The notes under the pieces: model-generated
Database searches by the model: none
What the model was told of the DNA's origin: nothing
The model's input: the letters and a program-made list of their open reading frames with translations, nothing else
Shown: positions 8,158 to 16,939 of the stretch, one piece after another
Layout of the letters: the number at the start of each line of letters is the position of its first letter
How positions within the stretch are numbered: the stretch's first letter is position 1
DNA from: CAXXOK01 sp963674895
GTDB lineage: Bacteria > Bacillota > Clostridia > Christensenellales > Aristaeellaceae
DNA: 64,000 nt
Direction: 5' to 3'
NCBI GenBank assembly: GCA_963674895.2
Contig: CAXXCY010000003.1
Span: 558,001 to 622,000 of the forward strand
Made by a program: the position numbers and the translations under genes

Positions 8158-9468
8158 TTATTCTCCTGTCTGGCTGTGAAGCGCCCGGTAAAACGCGTAT
8201 CCGTCCTCATAGAAATGGACCGGCACGGGAACGCGGCTGCGGAACTCGTCGGTTGTCATATTGCTTAGAAACATGTCGCGTTCATGCCGCAGCATGTTCG
8301 CGCTCAAAAACAGGGCGTCCGCGGTTTGCAGCAGATCGGCGGGCAGCTGCGAAAGAATGTCCTCCCCCGTGAGCAGACCCGAAACCGTTATGGTTTCGCC
8401 GAAAAAATGATTGAGGATCGGAACCACGTGTACGGCCGCGTTTTTTGGCGCGTACAGGCGGCACAGCCGCCGCATATGCTCCGCGGCAAGCGTGCCCGTG
8501 CCGACGATCCAGGTTTTGGGAGGGACCGCCGCGCCGCCGAAATCCTCGGCCGCTTCCAGCATCTGTTCCTCAAATTGCCGGAGCAGCCCGACGCCGTTTT
8601 CAATCTGCGGATAGCCTTCGTACCATTCGGCCGATGGCAGCTCTTCCCCGCTCAGGCAGTAGAACTCGTCGGAAGCGAACGCAAACGACGTGCCCAGCGT
8701 TTCCCGGCAGCGCGCCTGAAACGGCTCGATTTGCGAAAGCAGCGCTTTGGCAGAGCGGGCGTCGAAGGTATGGAGCCCGGGCAAACCCTCCCGGAATTTG
8801 GTCAGGCCGACGGGAACGATCGCCACGGACTGCGCGGCGGGCGCGAGCGCGTACAGATCGTTCAGCGTCTGCGTCAGAGCCTCGCCGTCGTTGATACCCG
8901 GACAGCATACGATCTGGCAGTGAAAGCGGATGCCCGCGTCCATAAGCCGCCGGAGGCGGGGGAGGAGCTCGCCTGCGGCCCGGTTGTTCATCATCCCCCG
9001 GCGCAGATCGGGGTCCGTGGCATGTACGCTCACATACAGCGGGGAAGCGCGGCGCTTGATGATGCGCTTAAACTCCGCCTCGTCGACGTTCGTCAGCGTG
9101 ATATAGTTGCCCATCATCAGGGAAAAACGCCAATCGTCGTCCTTGACGTACAGGGAGGAGCGCATATGCGGCGGCATCTGGTCGATAAAGCAGAAAACGC
9201 ATTTGTTTTTGCATGCGCGCGGCTTCAGCGCCATGCTGTCGCCAAAGCGAAGCCCGATCGGCTCCCAGTCCTCCTTGTCAAGCGCGACGGTTTTCACGGA
9301 CCCGTCCCGCTCGACCGTCAGCACGACCTTGGACTGCGCGCCCAGCGCCTGGTAGTCGATCGTATCCCGCACGTCTTCGCCGTTGATTTTGAGCAGCGCG
9401 TCGCCGGCACGCACGCCGCGCTTGTCCGCGGCGGAGCCTTTCAAAACTTCCGTGATTTCATGCCGCAT
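8158..9468 (-). CDS. DUF512 family PDZ / radical-SAM-like protein
   Basis: 436 residues. N-terminal PDZ-like domain (about 1-65: VLKGSAADKRGVRAGDALLKING), then CKNKCVFCF with Cys86, Cys90 and Cys93 in the CX3CX2C spacing of radical SAM [4Fe-4S] sites, then the DUF512 C-terminal region. The family is common in Clostridia and Cyanobacteria; its reaction is not known to me. Adjacency to der is a recurrent arrangement in Clostridia. Start at 9468 has GGAGG upstream. Likely first gene of a two-gene operon with der. Confidence 0.88.
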   Translation of the reverse strand: MRHEITEVLKGSAADKRGVRAGDALLKINGEDVRDTIDYQALGAQSKVVLTVERDGSVKTVALDKEDWEPIGLRFGDSMALKPRACKNKCVFCFIDQMPPHMRSSLYVKDDDWRFSLMMGNYITLTNVDEAEFKRIIKRRASPLYVSVHATDPDLRRGMMNNRAAGELLPRLRRLMDAGIRFHCQIVCCPGINDGEALTQTLNDLYALAPAAQSVAIVPVGLTKFREGLPGLHTFDARSAKALLSQIEPFQARCRETLGTSFAFASDEFYCLSGEELPSAEWYEGYPQIENGVGLLRQFEEQMLEAAEDFGGAAVPPKTWIVGTGTLAAEHMRRLCRLYAPKNAAVHVVPILNHFFGETITVSGLLTGEDILSQLPADLLQTADALFLSANMLRHERDMFLSNMTTDEFRSRVPVPVHFYEDGYAFYRALHSQTGE

Positions 9469-9561
9469 CGCGCCGTTTCCTCCGTCGTCTCATGAACATC
9501 ACACAGTTCTTCATCTGTTTGTCCCTTCCTGCGGGCCGCCGATACCCGAAAACCATACTCT

Positions 9562-9590
9562 AATCTATCATAGGCCGGAGAGTTTGTAAA
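9562..9590 (-). promoter_or_regulatory. Candidate promoter for DUF512-der
   Basis: On the minus strand: TTTACA (9590-9585), 17 bp, TAGATT (9567-9562). Position upstream of the DUF512 start fits; the -10 is imperfect. Confidence 0.45.
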
Positions 9591-9627
9591 GAAAGGAACG
9601 GCGGGCGAAGCAAAGGCCTGTAAAGGC

Positions 9628-9657
9628 TTGTAAGCCTTGGATTATCTGTGATATAAT
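9628..9657 (+). promoter_or_regulatory. Candidate promoter for ppk1 run
   Basis: TTGTAA (9628-9633), 18 bp, TATAAT (9652-9657), 66 bp ahead of the ppk1 start. The perfect -10 is convincing, the -35 less so. Confidence 0.55.
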
Positions 9658-9723
9658 CAAACCCAGCCGCGCCGGCGGGAGCGCAGGGCAACGATAGAAT
9701 CGATACACGGAGGCACGCCGCAT

Positions 9724-11814
9724 ATGAACTTGTGCTATCAGGAACGAAGCGATCAGGTACGACACCTGGACCGCGAATTGACGTGGCTGCAATTTAACCA
9801 CCGGGTGCAAAAAGAAGCGGAAAACCTGCAGAATCCGCTCCTGGAACGCGCCAAGTTTCTGGGCATCGTCACCTCCAATCTGGACGAATTCCTGCAGGTG
9901 CGCTATGTGAGCATTTTAAGGGACGCGCAGAGCATCAACCGCAATATGATCCTCTCCAGCGGGCTGTCGATGAAAACAAAGCTGGAGCGCGTCAATTATG
10001 CGGTTTTGGAACAGCAGAAAATGCAGTATGTGCTCTATCAGGGAATCGCGGGCGAGCTGGCGAACAAGGGCATTCGGTTTTACCCGAATTTCGAGCCGAC
10101 CGAGGCCATGAAGGCGGAGATCAAGCGGATCTTCTGGGGCGAAATCATGCCCAAGCTCAAGCTCATCCCCTGGGGCGAGGAATACTGGCCCATGAACCAG
10201 AAAAAGCTCCGCCTGATGGTCAAGCTCCAGCCAAAGAACGGCATGGACATACGCTACGCCATGGTTTCCTATCCGGGTACGCCCAGGCTGTTCAAGCTGC
10301 CCTGCGAGGACGGCGGCACCTGCCTGATCCGCTATGAAGACGTGCTCAGGCAGTGGCTTTGGATGATGTTTTCCCAGGATGAAATCGTGGAGGCCAACGC
10401 GTTTCGGATTATCCGCAACCAGGAGTTTCCGCTGGACCCGCAGGAGGATGTGACCACGGCCGTGCGGGAGATGCTGGTCAAGCGCACCACGGGCGATGTG
10501 ATGCGGCTGGAGGCGGAAGAGGGGATCGGCAGCGAGACGCTGTCCATTCTTGCGCAGCGGTTTCAGGTGCCGGAGGATCAGCTGTTTATCGCGCAGGGAC
10601 CGCTGGACCTGAGCAAGCTGATGATGACATGCTATAGCATGATCGACAGGCCTGATCTGAAATTCAAAAAAGAAAAGCAGGTTATCGTACATGAATTGAT
10701 GGACAGCGGGATATTCAAACGGATCGACGAACGGGATTGGCTCCTGTTCCATCCCTACCATAGTTTCGATCCGGTGGTCAACCTGTTCAGCCAGGCGGCG
10801 CTGGACCCCCATGTGGTGAGCATCAAGGCGACGCTTTACCGCGTGGGGAACAACAGCCATGTGGTCCGTATGCTGGCCAGGGCCGCCGAGGCGGGGAAAC
10901 AGGTGACGGTTATCCTGGAGACCCAGGCGCGGTTTGACGAGGACGACAACCTTTCCAACAGCGAGAGGCTGCGGCGGGCGGGCTGCGAGGTGATCTGCGG
11001 TATCCGCGGGCTTAAAACCCACAGCAAGGCCATTTTGATCACGCGGCGGGAAAACGGTGCGCTGAAACGGTATGTGCATCTGGGTACGGGCAATTACCAC
11101 GAGGGCAACGCCAAGCTGTATACCGATATGGGGCTGCTTACCTGCGACGAGCAGATCTGCAGCGACGTGCAGATGTTCTTTTACGCGCTGGAGAACGAAA
11201 GCCAGGATTTGCACACCACCACGCTGATCGCCGCACCCGCGGGCCTGAAGTCGAAGGTGTTTGAGCTGATCCGGCGCGAGAAGGAGCACGCCCTTGCCGG
11301 ACGCCCCAGCGGGATTATCGCCAAGATGAACTCGCTTCTGGAAGAGCAGGTGACCGACGCGTTGTACGACGCGTCCGCCGCCGGCGTGAAGATACAGCTG
11401 ATCGTACGCGGAATCTGTACGCTGATTCCGGAGGACGACCGCTTGAGCGGCAGCATCCGGGTAATGTCGATTATCGGGCGGAATTTGGAGCACGCGCGCG
11501 CCTTCCGGTTTGAAAACGGCGGCGACGAGGAGGTATATCTGTCGTCGGCCGACTGGATGCCCCGCAATCTGGACAGGCGCTACGAGCTGATGTTCCTCAT
11601 CCGCGACGCGGCGTGCAAGCGCGCGATTGAAAACGTGCTCAGGCTGCAGCTGATGGACAACCAGAAATGCTGGCAGATGACCCGCTGCGGGGACTATATC
11701 CGCAGAAACGCGGGGAAAGACATGCCGGTCAACTCGCAGGAAGTGCTTTTCTCTTCCCTGGACGACGTATTTTCGGGCCGGTGGCAGGGGTTTGAAAATC
11801 AGCATAAGAATTGA
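9724..11814 (+). CDS. ppk1: Polyphosphate kinase 1
   Basis: 696 residues, normal PPK1 length. It makes inorganic polyphosphate reversibly from ATP through a phospho-His intermediate. The N-terminal signature RELTWLQFN and TSNLDEFLQVR is present; the catalytic phospholipase-D-like halves contain LKTHSKAILI and HLGTGNYHEGNAKLYTD with the expected His residues. Start ATG 9724 is preceded by GGAGGC. No exopolyphosphatase gene (ppx) is nearby. It is followed after 11 bp by cysE, so transcription probably continues. Confidence 0.97.
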   Translation: MNLCYQERSDQVRHLDRELTWLQFNHRVQKEAENLQNPLLERAKFLGIVTSNLDEFLQVRYVSILRDAQSINRNMILSSGLSMKTKLERVNYAVLEQQKMQYVLYQGIAGELANKGIRFYPNFEPTEAMKAEIKRIFWGEIMPKLKLIPWGEEYWPMNQKKLRLMVKLQPKNGMDIRYAMVSYPGTPRLFKLPCEDGGTCLIRYEDVLRQWLWMMFSQDEIVEANAFRIIRNQEFPLDPQEDVTTAVREMLVKRTTGDVMRLEAEEGIGSETLSILAQRFQVPEDQLFIAQGPLDLSKLMMTCYSMIDRPDLKFKKEKQVIVHELMDSGIFKRIDERDWLLFHPYHSFDPVVNLFSQAALDPHVVSIKATLYRVGNNSHVVRMLARAAEAGKQVTVILETQARFDEDDNLSNSERLRRAGCEVICGIRGLKTHSKAILITRRENGALKRYVHLGTGNYHEGNAKLYTDMGLLTCDEQICSDVQMFFYALENESQDLHTTTLIAAPAGLKSKVFELIRREKEHALAGRPSGIIAKMNSLLEEQVTDALYDASAAGVKIQLIVRGICTLIPEDDRLSGSIRVMSIIGRNLEHARAFRFENGGDEEVYLSSADWMPRNLDRRYELMFLIRDAACKRAIENVLRLQLMDNQKCWQMTRCGDYIRRNAGKDMPVNSQEVLFSSLDDVFSGRWQGFENQHKN

Positions 11815-11825
11815 GGGAACGCCGT

Positions 11826-12587
11826 ATGACATGGAAAGAAAGGCGGCTTCGGGCACAGGAAGACGTAGAAGCCGTATTGATGCGCGATCCCGCCGCAAGC
11901 AGCCGGTGGGTGGTCCGCCTGTGCTACCCCGGCCTGACCGCGCTGCGCAGGCATCGGCGTGCGCACGCAATGCTGGAAAAGGGGCATCCGGTGATCGCCC
12001 GGTGGATCAGCCAGCGGACGCGCAAAATCACGAGCATTGAAATCCACCCCGGCGCGGCCATCGGCCGCAGGGTGTTTATCGACCACGGGGACGGCGTGGT
12101 AATCGGCGAAACGGCTATTGTCGGCGACGACGTAACCATCTACCAGGGCGTCACCCTCGGCGGAACGGGGAAGGACGTCGGCAAGCGGCACCCCACCATC
12201 GGCAACGGCGTGACCATCGGCGCGGGCGCGAAGGTGCTGGGCCCGATCACGGTCGGGGACCACTCCAAAATCGGCGCGGGGGCCATCGTACTGAAAGATG
12301 TGCCGCCGTACTGTACCGTCGTGGGCAATCCGGGCAGGATCGTGAAAAAGGCGAACCAGGCGACGGATGTCGACCTGGACCAGATCAACCTGCCTGATCC
12401 GATGCAGGATCGCATGCAGGCGGTGTACGAGCGGATGCTTCTTCTGGAGGAATGCTTGATCCGGCATGCCAAACGGCTGGGCTGTGAGGAAGAGGACGCG
12501 GAATGCATCGGCCAGTGCCGCCTTGATTTTGATACAGAGCCAAAAGCTTTGCAAGCGGAAAAAGAGGGAAAACATGCGGATTTATAA
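11826..12587 (+). CDS. cysE: Serine O-acetyltransferase
   Basis: 253 residues from ATG 11826, with GAGGGA upstream; an in-frame TTG at 11811 is less likely. It acetylates L-serine with acetyl-CoA, the first step of cysteine synthesis. The left-handed beta-helix hexapeptide repeats run from about residue 65 to 165 (GAAIGRRVFIDHGDGVVIGE, GVTLGGTGKDVGKRHPTIG). A C-terminal extension (about 170-253) is longer than in minimal CysE. The 3' end overlaps cysS by 14 bp. The cysE-cysS pairing is frequent in Bacillota and ties cysteine supply to its charging. Confidence 0.95.
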   Translation: MTWKERRLRAQEDVEAVLMRDPAASSRWVVRLCYPGLTALRRHRRAHAMLEKGHPVIARWISQRTRKITSIEIHPGAAIGRRVFIDHGDGVVIGETAIVGDDVTIYQGVTLGGTGKDVGKRHPTIGNGVTIGAGAKVLGPITVGDHSKIGAGAIVLKDVPPYCTVVGNPGRIVKKANQATDVDLDQINLPDPMQDRMQAVYERMLLLEECLIRHAKRLGCEEEDAECIGQCRLDFDTEPKALQAEKEGKHADL

Positions 12588-13971
12588 CAGCAAAAGCAGG
12601 CAAAAGGAAGAATTCGTCCCGGTTCACGAGGGGAAAGTAGGCATCTATGCCTGCGGCCCGACGGTCTATGATTATTTCCATATCGGCAACGCCCGCCCGT
12701 TTATCATCTTCGACGTGCTCAGACGGTATTTGGAATCGGTCGGGTATGAGGTGACCTTCGTGCAGAACTTCACCGATATCGACGACAAGATGATCAACCG
12801 CGCCAACGACGAGGGGATTACGGTGCAGGAGCTGGCCGAGCGGTTCATCCGGGAGTATTACACAGACGCCAGGGCGTTGGGAATTCGCCCGGCCTCGGTG
12901 CACCCGCGCGCGACCGAGCATATGCCTCAGATCATCGCGCTGATTGAAAAGCTGATTTCCAAAAAGCTGGCCTACGTTGTAAACGGAGACGTGTATTACC
13001 GCGTGCACGCGTTTCCGGCGTACGGCTGCCTGTGCGGGCAAAAGCTTTCGGATTTGGAAAGCGGCGCGCGCGTGGACGTGAACGAGCATAAGGAAGATCC
13101 GCTGGATTTCGCGCTGTGGAAGGCGCGTAAACCCGGCGAGCCCGCCTGGGAAAGCCCATGGGGGCCGGGCCGTCCGGGCTGGCATATCGAATGCTCGGCC
13201 ATGAGCATGACCTATCTGGGCGATACCTTCGACATCCACACGGGCGGCAGGGATCTGCTGTTCCCGCACCATGAAAACGAAATCGCGCAAAGCGAGGGCG
13301 CGACAGGCAAGCCCTATGTGCGTTACTGGATGCACAACGGCTTTATCAACATCGACAACGAGAAGATGAGCAAATCCGAGGGCAATTTCTTTACCGTGCG
13401 GGAAATCGCGTCTGAGTATGATCTGGAAGCCGTGCGCATGTTTATGCTGTCCGCGCATTACCGAAGCCCCGTGAATTTCAGCCGGGATATGATCGCGCAG
13501 GCCATGAGCGCGCTGGAGAGACTGTACGGAGCGCGCGACCAGCTCCGGTTTCTGCTGCAGACAGCCGAGGACAGGGAACTAAATTCCGGGGAACGGCTGC
13601 TGCTGGAGGAAGCGGACAAGGCTCTTGCAAAGTTTCACGCGGCGATGGACGACGATCTGAACACCGCGGACGCGATCGGCGCGCTGTTTGAACTGGTGCG
13701 TGAAATTTTCAAACTGCCGCAGTCCGGCGTCAGCCTGCGGGCGCTGCAGAAGACGGAACAGGTGATGCTGCAGATGACGGGCGTCCTCGGCCTGCTCATG
13801 AAGCAGACCGGCGGGATCGCCCCCGAAATAGAGGCGATGCTCAAGGAACGTGCCGAAGCCCGCAAGGGAAAGAACTGGAAACGTTCAGACGAGCTGCGCG
13901 ACGCGATCCAGGCCGCCGGCTACATTCTGGAAGACACCGCCGCGGGCCAGAAGGTGCGAAAAAGCGTATGA
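12574..13971 (+). CDS. cysS: Cysteinyl-tRNA synthetase
   Basis: 465 residues from ATG 12574, inside the end of cysE, with AAAGAGGG as RBS. Class I synthetase: zinc ligand Cys27 in YACGPTVYDYFHIGNARP, HIGN at 36-39, the GWHIECSAM zinc/Cys segment, and KMSKS at 264-268. A long upstream extension of the frame lies within cysE and is not used. Cytosolic, essential. Confidence 0.98.
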   Translation: MRIYNSKSRQKEEFVPVHEGKVGIYACGPTVYDYFHIGNARPFIIFDVLRRYLESVGYEVTFVQNFTDIDDKMINRANDEGITVQELAERFIREYYTDARALGIRPASVHPRATEHMPQIIALIEKLISKKLAYVVNGDVYYRVHAFPAYGCLCGQKLSDLESGARVDVNEHKEDPLDFALWKARKPGEPAWESPWGPGRPGWHIECSAMSMTYLGDTFDIHTGGRDLLFPHHENEIAQSEGATGKPYVRYWMHNGFINIDNEKMSKSEGNFFTVREIASEYDLEAVRMFMLSAHYRSPVNFSRDMIAQAMSALERLYGARDQLRFLLQTAEDRELNSGERLLLEEADKALAKFHAAMDDDLNTADAIGALFELVREIFKLPQSGVSLRALQKTEQVMLQMTGVLGLLMKQTGGIAPEIEAMLKERAEARKGKNWKRSDELRDAIQAAGYILEDTAAGQKVRKSV

Positions 13972-14330
13972 CGCGCAGGGCGTGGGCAGCCGCGTTTCTT
14001 GTGCTGCTTACCGCCGCGTGCGCGGCGCTGGTTGCGCTGCATTGGCATGATACAGACACGGTGGTGTATAATCGGTATGCGGTCAAACCTGCTCAAAGCG
14101 CGCAGCCTTACGCATGGCCGGACGGCGATGTGAACGTCAATACCGCAGATTATGACGGGCTCAGAACGCTGGAGGGTATCAACCGCTCCCAAATCGAAGC
14201 GCTTTTGAAAGACCGTGAAAAAAACGGCGCGTATGATTTCCCGGAGGATATCATCTACGTCAAGGGAATCGGAGAAAAAACGCTGGAGAAGATATTCGAT
14301 CAGCTGGATTTCTCATGGAACGTGAACTGA
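13968..14330 (+). CDS. Membrane-anchored helix-hairpin-helix protein (short ComEA-like)
   Basis: 120 residues, overlapping cysS by ATGA. N-terminal signal-anchor (about 5-25), short linker, then one HHH DNA-binding-type domain (about 54-112): NVNTADYDGLRTLEGI and DIIYVKGIGEKTLEKIF. ComEA, which binds incoming DNA in competence, has the same HHH but normally an SLBB domain as well, missing here. A role in DNA binding outside the membrane is possible; no other com gene is near. Position between cysS and a glycan cluster gives no functional hint. Confidence 0.75.
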   Translation: MTRRAWAAAFLVLLTAACAALVALHWHDTDTVVYNRYAVKPAQSAQPYAWPDGDVNVNTADYDGLRTLEGINRSQIEALLKDREKNGAYDFPEDIIYVKGIGEKTLEKIFDQLDFSWNVN

Positions 14331-14349
14331 CAGGACAGGGGGATGCCGC

Positions 14350-14967
14350 ATGTATCGGCGGTACTTCAAACGATGGCTGGATATCGTGCTTGCCACTCTC
14401 GGCATGCTCTTGCTGTCCCCGCTATTTTTTCTGCTGGCGCTTTGTGTCAGGCTGGATTCCAAAGGCCCCGTCTTTTTTCGCCAGAAGCGCGTGGGCAGGC
14501 ATAAGAAAATTTTCATGATTATCAAATTCCGTACCATGCATATCGACGCTCCAGGCGACGTGCCGACGCATCTGCTGGAAAACGCCAACCAGAATATCAC
14601 GCGCTGCGGGAAGATCCTGCGCAAGAGCAGCCTGGACGAATTGCCGCAGCTGATCAACGTTCTCAAGGGGGATATGTCCATCGTCGGCCCGCGGCCCGCG
14701 CTGTGGAACCAGATCGATCTCATCGCGATGCGGGACGCGACCGGCGCCAACGACGTGCTGCCCGGCATCGCCGGGCTTGCGCAGGTGAAGGGCCGCGACA
14801 GGCTGGAAAACGAGGACAAGGCGAAGTACGACGGCATTTATGCGCACAACATTGGCTTTCTCCTGGATATGCGGTGTATACTCAAAGCTGTGATCAATAT
14901 CGGCAGCGGGGAAGGCATTGTGGAGGGCATACAGCCCGCCCGCCGCAAGGCGGAGGAAAGCAAGTGA
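14350..14967 (+). CDS. Initiating sugar-1-phosphate transferase (bacterial sugar transferase family)
   Basis: 205 residues. Monotopic phosphoglycosyl transferase of the WcaJ/PglC class: one N-terminal re-entrant hydrophobic helix (about 8-32) and the catalytic segments KFRTMHID and SSLDELPQLINVLKGDMSIVGPRP. These enzymes move a sugar phosphate from a UDP-sugar to undecaprenyl phosphate and so start surface-glycan assembly. It heads a chain of overlapping genes and defines the cluster as a glycan locus. Sugar specificity cannot be read. Confidence 0.92.
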   Translation: MYRRYFKRWLDIVLATLGMLLLSPLFFLLALCVRLDSKGPVFFRQKRVGRHKKIFMIIKFRTMHIDAPGDVPTHLLENANQNITRCGKILRKSSLDELPQLINVLKGDMSIVGPRPALWNQIDLIAMRDATGANDVLPGIAGLAQVKGRDRLENEDKAKYDGIYAHNIGFLLDMRCILKAVINIGSGEGIVEGIQPARRKAEESK

Positions 14968-15812
14968 AACGCATTTTGATCGCGGGGGCGGACAGCTATA
15001 TCGGCACGCGTCTGGCCGCATGGCTGGACACATCCCGCTTCCGGTGCGATACGCTGGATATGCGCGGCGACGCATGGCGCAGCCATGATTTTTCCGTCTA
15101 TGATTCGGTCGTACTGGTGGCGGGAATCGCGCACCGGCGCGAAACGGACGAAAACCGCGCGCTGTTTGACCAGGTCAACCACCGCCTGGCAACCGAGGCG
15201 GGACAGAAGGCGAAGCAGGAAGGCGTAAAGCAATTCGTATTCTTTTCGTCCATGAGCGTGTACGGCGTCGAAGTCGGACGCATTCACGCGGATACGCAGG
15301 CAAAACCGGCAACCGCGTACGGGCGAAGCAAGCTGGACGCCGAAAGGGCGCTGACGGCGTTGGAAAGCCCCGCGTTCCGCGTCGCGGTCCTTCGCCCGCC
15401 CATGATTTACGGGCCCGGATGCAAGGGGAACTATCCTCGGCTTTCACGCCTGATCCGGACGCTGCGCGTTTTTCCCAGGGTGCGTAACGAGCGCAGCATG
15501 CTCTATATCGATACGCTGTGCGATTTTTTGGATTCCCTGCTTCAAAGCGGGGAAGGAGGCCTGTATTTTCCGCAGAACGCCGAATATGGCTCGACCGACA
15601 GCATCGCGCTCGCGGTTGCCAAAGCGCACAGCTTTACGGTTTTCCGGCCGCGCGGTTTTGGATGGCTGCTGCGCTTGCTTTCCGGGAACGGCGGAACCGT
15701 CGGTAAAGTGTTCGGATCGCTGACCTATGACCAGTCGTTGAGTGAAAAATTCATGCCGAAGGACCAGTTGGAGTTTTTCCAAAGTATTTTGGAAACGGAG
15801 GCCGTGAAATGA
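14964..15812 (+). CDS. NAD-dependent epimerase/dehydratase (SDR)
   Basis: 282 residues from GTG 14964, overlapping the preceding stop (GTGA). Extended short-chain dehydrogenase: Rossmann start KRILIAGADSYIGTRLA, FFSSMSVYG strand and AYGRSK catalytic Tyr-x-x-x-Lys, then LRPPMIYGPGCKGNYPRL. It probably changes a nucleotide-sugar, or a lipid-linked sugar made by the neighbouring transferase. Exact reaction unknown; it is shorter than UDP-Glc 4-epimerases. Confidence 0.85.
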   Translation: MKRILIAGADSYIGTRLAAWLDTSRFRCDTLDMRGDAWRSHDFSVYDSVVLVAGIAHRRETDENRALFDQVNHRLATEAGQKAKQEGVKQFVFFSSMSVYGVEVGRIHADTQAKPATAYGRSKLDAERALTALESPAFRVAVLRPPMIYGPGCKGNYPRLSRLIRTLRVFPRVRNERSMLYIDTLCDFLDSLLQSGEGGLYFPQNAEYGSTDSIALAVAKAHSFTVFRPRGFGWLLRLLSGNGGTVGKVFGSLTYDQSLSEKFMPKDQLEFFQSILETEAVK

Positions 15813-16939
15813 ACAAAAAAGTGCTGTTCATCGCCACGGTTCTGCGCGGGCACATGCTGGTGTTCCATCTGCCGTTTATGCGGTGGTTTCAACAGCAGGG
15901 GTACGAGGTGCACTGCTGCGCCGGCAACGACACCGGGACAAATCCTCCTGTCATCCCGTATTGCGACCGGTATATCGAAATCGATTTTCGGCGCAATCCG
16001 CTCAATCCGGGGAACATGCAGGCGTACCGGGGACTGAAATCGCTGGTGGACGGCGAGGAGTATGCGCTCATCCACTGCCATACGCCGGTCGGCGGTATGC
16101 TCGGGCGGCTGGCCGCCAGGCAAGCGCGCAACAGGGGTACGCGGGTTTGCTATACTGCGCACGGGTTCCACTTTTTCTCGGGCGCGCCAGCTAAAAACTG
16201 GCTTTTGTACTATCCGGCGGAGCGGTTTCTGGCACGCTTTACCGATTTGCTGATTACGATCAACCGTGAAGACTACGCGCGCGCGCTGCGCTTTCGGGCG
16301 AAGCAAGCCGTGCTGGTTCACGGGATCGGCGTGGATTTGGAGAAGTACGATATTGCGGCGGATTCACCCGCAGTCCGAAAGGAAATCGGAATCGGCGCGG
16401 ATACGCCGATCATCATCACGGTCGGCGAACACACCAGGCGAAAAAACCATGAGGCGTGCATCCGCGCCGTGGAGAAGCTCAAAGGCACGGTGCTCGTGCT
16501 GTGCGGCGTCGGGGAACAGGAGAGCGCCCTGCGCGCGCTGACGGAGAAACTCAATATGGCGGACCGCGTGTACTTTTTGGGGTTTCGGACCGATATCCCT
16601 TCACTGCTGCTCACGGCGGACGTGTTCCTCTTTCCCTCGCTGCACGAAGGCCTGCCCGTTGCGCTGATGGAGGCGATGGCGGCGGGACTGCCCTGTGTGG
16701 TGTCCGATGTCCGGGGAAACACCGATTTGATCCAGGATGGTATGGGCGGATTTGTGTACCGCACCGACGATACCGCCGGCATGACGGACGGCCTGAAAAC
16801 CCTGATGGAAAACTGCAAGCTGCGCAGGCAATTCGGGGAGAGAAACCGGGACGAGGTTCGGCAGTACGGACTGCCGAACGTTTTGGAAAAAATGGCGGCG
16901 CTGTATCAGGAGCAGCTGCATATGCGGGGTGACGCCTGA
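15809..16939 (+). CDS. Glycosyltransferase family 4 (first of four)
   Basis: 376 residues, 4 bp overlap with the epimerase gene. GT-B fold glycosyltransferase: an N-terminal acceptor domain with HCHTPVGGMLGRLAARQA and YTAHGFHFF, and a C-terminal nucleotide-sugar domain with SLHEGLPVALMEAMAAGLP, the E-x7-E motif of retaining GT4 enzymes. It resembles the CapM/EpsD-type transferases that act early in surface-glycan assembly. Sugar donor unknown. Confidence 0.88.
   Translation: MNKKVLFIATVLRGHMLVFHLPFMRWFQQQGYEVHCCAGNDTGTNPPVIPYCDRYIEIDFRRNPLNPGNMQAYRGLKSLVDGEEYALIHCHTPVGGMLGRLAARQARNRGTRVCYTAHGFHFFSGAPAKNWLLYYPAERFLARFTDLLITINREDYARALRFRAKQAVLVHGIGVDLEKYDIAADSPAVRKEIGIGADTPIIITVGEHTRRKNHEACIRAVEKLKGTVLVLCGVGEQESALRALTEKLNMADRVYFLGFRTDIPSLLLTADVFLFPSLHEGLPVALMEAMAAGLPCVVSDVRGNTDLIQDGMGGFVYRTDDTAGMTDGLKTLMENCKLRRQFGERNRDEVRQYGLPNVLEKMAALYQEQLHMRGDA

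Noticed and set aside
9916..11970. Open frame of 684 codons antisense to ppk1
   Set aside because: Shadow of ppk1; no motif.
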